From Erpobdella octoculata (taxonomy: Eukaryota > Annelida > Clitellata > Hirudinida > Erpobdellidae), in assembly GCA_963978895.1 (NCBI GenBank), contig OZ022243.1, forward strand, positions 6,070,182 through 6,134,181: a stretch of DNA of 64,000 nucleotides, written 5' to 3'. This document shows, in pieces, positions 62,072 through 64,000 of this stretch; the stretch's first letter is position 1, and each line of letters opens with the position of its first letter. Position numbers and translations under genes: made by a program. The notes under the pieces are model-generated. The model saw only the letters and a program-made list of their open reading frames with translations, ran no database searches and was not told the origin of the DNA.

Positions 62072-63560
62072 ATCTCTTGCACACTTTTATCTTGTGAATG
62101 CTTTCAAAATAGCTTGAACGCGTACGATCAATAGGAGGGACAAAACCAAACAGGGATTTATTGAAGTACTTTAAGCTTTTTTTTAAATAGCATCCCACAC
62201 AGCTTCACGGCTTCACTGTCGAAGTGTGCTGAAAAGGTGTTTTTCAAGGAGACGGCTCCTCTGAGAGGTGGATAGTTCTCCTTCATCCACATTTATCTCT
62301 CTATCCAGTAATTCTACTCGTTTTGTCACTCTAGGGGAGCTGGGTCTATAGTCAGCCTAAAGACTATATGTCCCAGTGTTCGTCGTCCTCATCATCGTTA
62401 TCACCATCATCACTCCATCGACTTCTTGGCTAGTAAGAGTTAATCGTGGTAACGTCGGTGACGAAAATGGCGGTTATGATGTGGGCATGGGATCGAGTTT
62501 CTAATGACGATGATGATGGTAGTGGTGATGATGATGATGATGCTGGTGGTCATGACGCTTAAATGGTAAAATTGTTGACAATGGCTATAATTTAGTTGCT
62601 TTTGTTACCTTCAATATCATGAAATTTAAATTTTGCCATTTTTATGCGCCTAATTGCATCATTGTCGGAAAAGAAATTTGATTTATATAACAAAATATTG
62701 GATATTGTCGCTAAATAACAACAGGCATTTTTATGTTGTAGAGGAAATGTCTGAATCAATGCAATGTGTCATCATTATAATGGATGTTTGTTATTTGTTG
62801 CAGAGTAAAGTGATGATGATGATACAAACATGAATGTTTGTTTCGATGTATGCTGGATGTAATTCTGTTTGTGAAAGACACTATTGTGAATAGTGTCTCT
62901 CTTTCTTTCCCTCCCCTTCTCTCTCTCTCTCTCTCTTTCTTTTTCTCTGTTTAGTTATTCAGTTTATCCACATGAAATATACTGGAGAGGCTGCTGCATT
63001 TGTTTTTGACTTCTAGAAAATAGAAAGGCACATACTATATATGTACCTAAAATAGTCAATTGTTTTGGAGCAAACATGAATGTGCTGATGATAAGACACG
63101 TATTGAAGAACTTAAATACAGAGAATAACTAAATATTAGGTTTGGAAAGTATTAAGACAAATGAAACACTAATGGATATATAGAAATAAAATGCCATAAT
63201 TAATAGCCCAGAAGAAAATCATATTCGGATTCCGTAACATTATTATCTAACAAAATATGATTTTTTTAATCATTGCTATTTGATTATATTGATAAGTACT
63301 TAGATACTAGTGCTTTAATAGGATGGTAGTCTTCGTATGCTTTAGGCTGAGGAAACTTTTGGATCTTTTTAAGAAAAAGTTAGCTGGTGGATGAGCTTAA
63401 TGGGTGGGTTGGTGAAAATCGCTAAGCAAGTGAGTAGATAGGAAATGTAGTTTTCCTGTTGTTTTGAAATGTCTACTTTTTACTAAGTCTTTCTTAGCTT
63501 GCTTTCTTGTTTGTCTGTGTTTCTGTTTGTCATGGTGAGATGTGAGAAAATGTAATCAAA
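62072..63560. other. Intergenic, simple-repeat-rich, no gene seen
   Basis: 62180-62360 is a GC-richer block (cttcactgtcgaagtgtgct, gagctgggtctatagtcag) probably from an interspersed repeat. Short TCA/GAT-rich patches occur at 62380-62420 and 62505-62545, and a (CT)n patch at 62896-62946. Confidence 0.45.
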
Positions 63561-63625
63561 CTTTGAGGCTCTTTACATTAGAGATGGAACGATTACTTAA
63601 AAACATTTGATTAGCTACTGTTGCA

Positions 63626-63990
63626 TCAACCACTCCGATCAACGCCATACGCTACGAAAGTATTGGTCATTTTTTTAAGTCCAGCAAACAATTGCGTTGC
63701 AAATGTGTCAAAAGTAGTGCTCGACTGAAATACGTAAAGTTCAAAGTGTCTTTGCACCTGCATTGTACGATGATGTACCACACACCATAGTTGTAACATG
63801 AATACTCTATGCAATGCTCAAATAACGTGGCGGAAGTTGCAGAAGAGATGACGTGTGTTTCGCTCAAAAGAACCCGGGTGTCGGCCCCGAAGACCCGGCT
63901 GCGACCGATAATACTGATAAACAGTTGCCGCGTGTCGGAAAATGGCTGGCGATACGACGTTTGAATGGTTGGCGTGTAGACGTATCTGCA
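63626..63990 (-). CDS. Coding-like segment at right edge, frame uncertain
   Basis: The minus strand is open in one frame from the edge to 63667 (SDTRQLFISIIGRSRVFGAD, SATLFEHCIEYSCYNYGVWY). In an overlapping frame it is open to 63626 (FQSSTTFDTFATQLFAGLKK, VAYGVDRSG then stop). GC is higher than in neighbouring DNA. It may be one exon with a frameshift, or the end of a gene or element beyond the window. No family was recognised. Confidence 0.25.
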
Positions 63991-64000
63991 TCTTGTATTT

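Overview
The window is eukaryotic and metazoan. Genes are split by GT..AG introns, coding exons are islands in AT-rich DNA, and microsatellites, DNA transposons, tRNA-derived SINEs and a non-LTR retrotransposon are abundant. The gene families (M14 digestive carboxypeptidase, eag potassium channel, KCNMB/TipE-like beta subunit, PHYHIP-like protein, secreted fibrinogen-domain protein) fit an invertebrate bilaterian. A lophotrochozoan is my guess, but the species cannot be read from the sequence.

Layout. (1) 51-2356, minus: first nine coding exons of a zinc carboxypeptidase that runs off the left edge. (2) 2.4-9.2 kb: mostly intergenic, with minisatellites, a probable hAT derivative and diverged duplications. 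(3) 10475-29189, plus: a two-exon potassium-channel beta-subunit-like gene (368 aa). Its 17.6-kb intron holds two hAT elements with intact 8-bp target duplications, a 1.7-kb (TCAC)n array, a 0.5-kb (ACAT)n array, and two antisense coding-like exons that may be a nested gene. (4) 29877-35080, minus: a complete ten-exon eag-type voltage-gated potassium channel (1039 aa), tail-to-tail with the beta-subunit gene. (5) 36-47 kb: a repeat-dense stretch with a dispersed family interrupted by a third hAT element, two SINEs, a MITE and a 1-kb degenerate minisatellite. (6) 47144-47893, plus: a PHYHIP-domain gene. (7) 48944-51900: a terminal-inverted-repeat element carrying a 5'-truncated L2/CR1-type LINE. 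(8) 54145-59884, plus: a five-exon secreted protein with an apple-like N-terminal region and a full fibrinogen-related domain. (9) 60-64 kb: TA arrays, a fold-back element, a local duplication and a coding-like minus-strand stretch at the edge.

Working links. Both genes of the convergent pair at 10.5-35 kb encode potassium-channel-type subunits. The eag product forms the pore. The two-TM protein resembles accessory subunits of BK or TipE-type channels. Nothing in the sequence shows that they assemble together. The carboxypeptidase and the FReD protein are secreted and unrelated to that pair. The most distinctive signal is the repeated design of the hAT elements: 8-bp duplications, short inverted ends, and subterminal blocks of one short motif that differs in each element. 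All exon joins were made by eye from splice signals, phase and family similarity.
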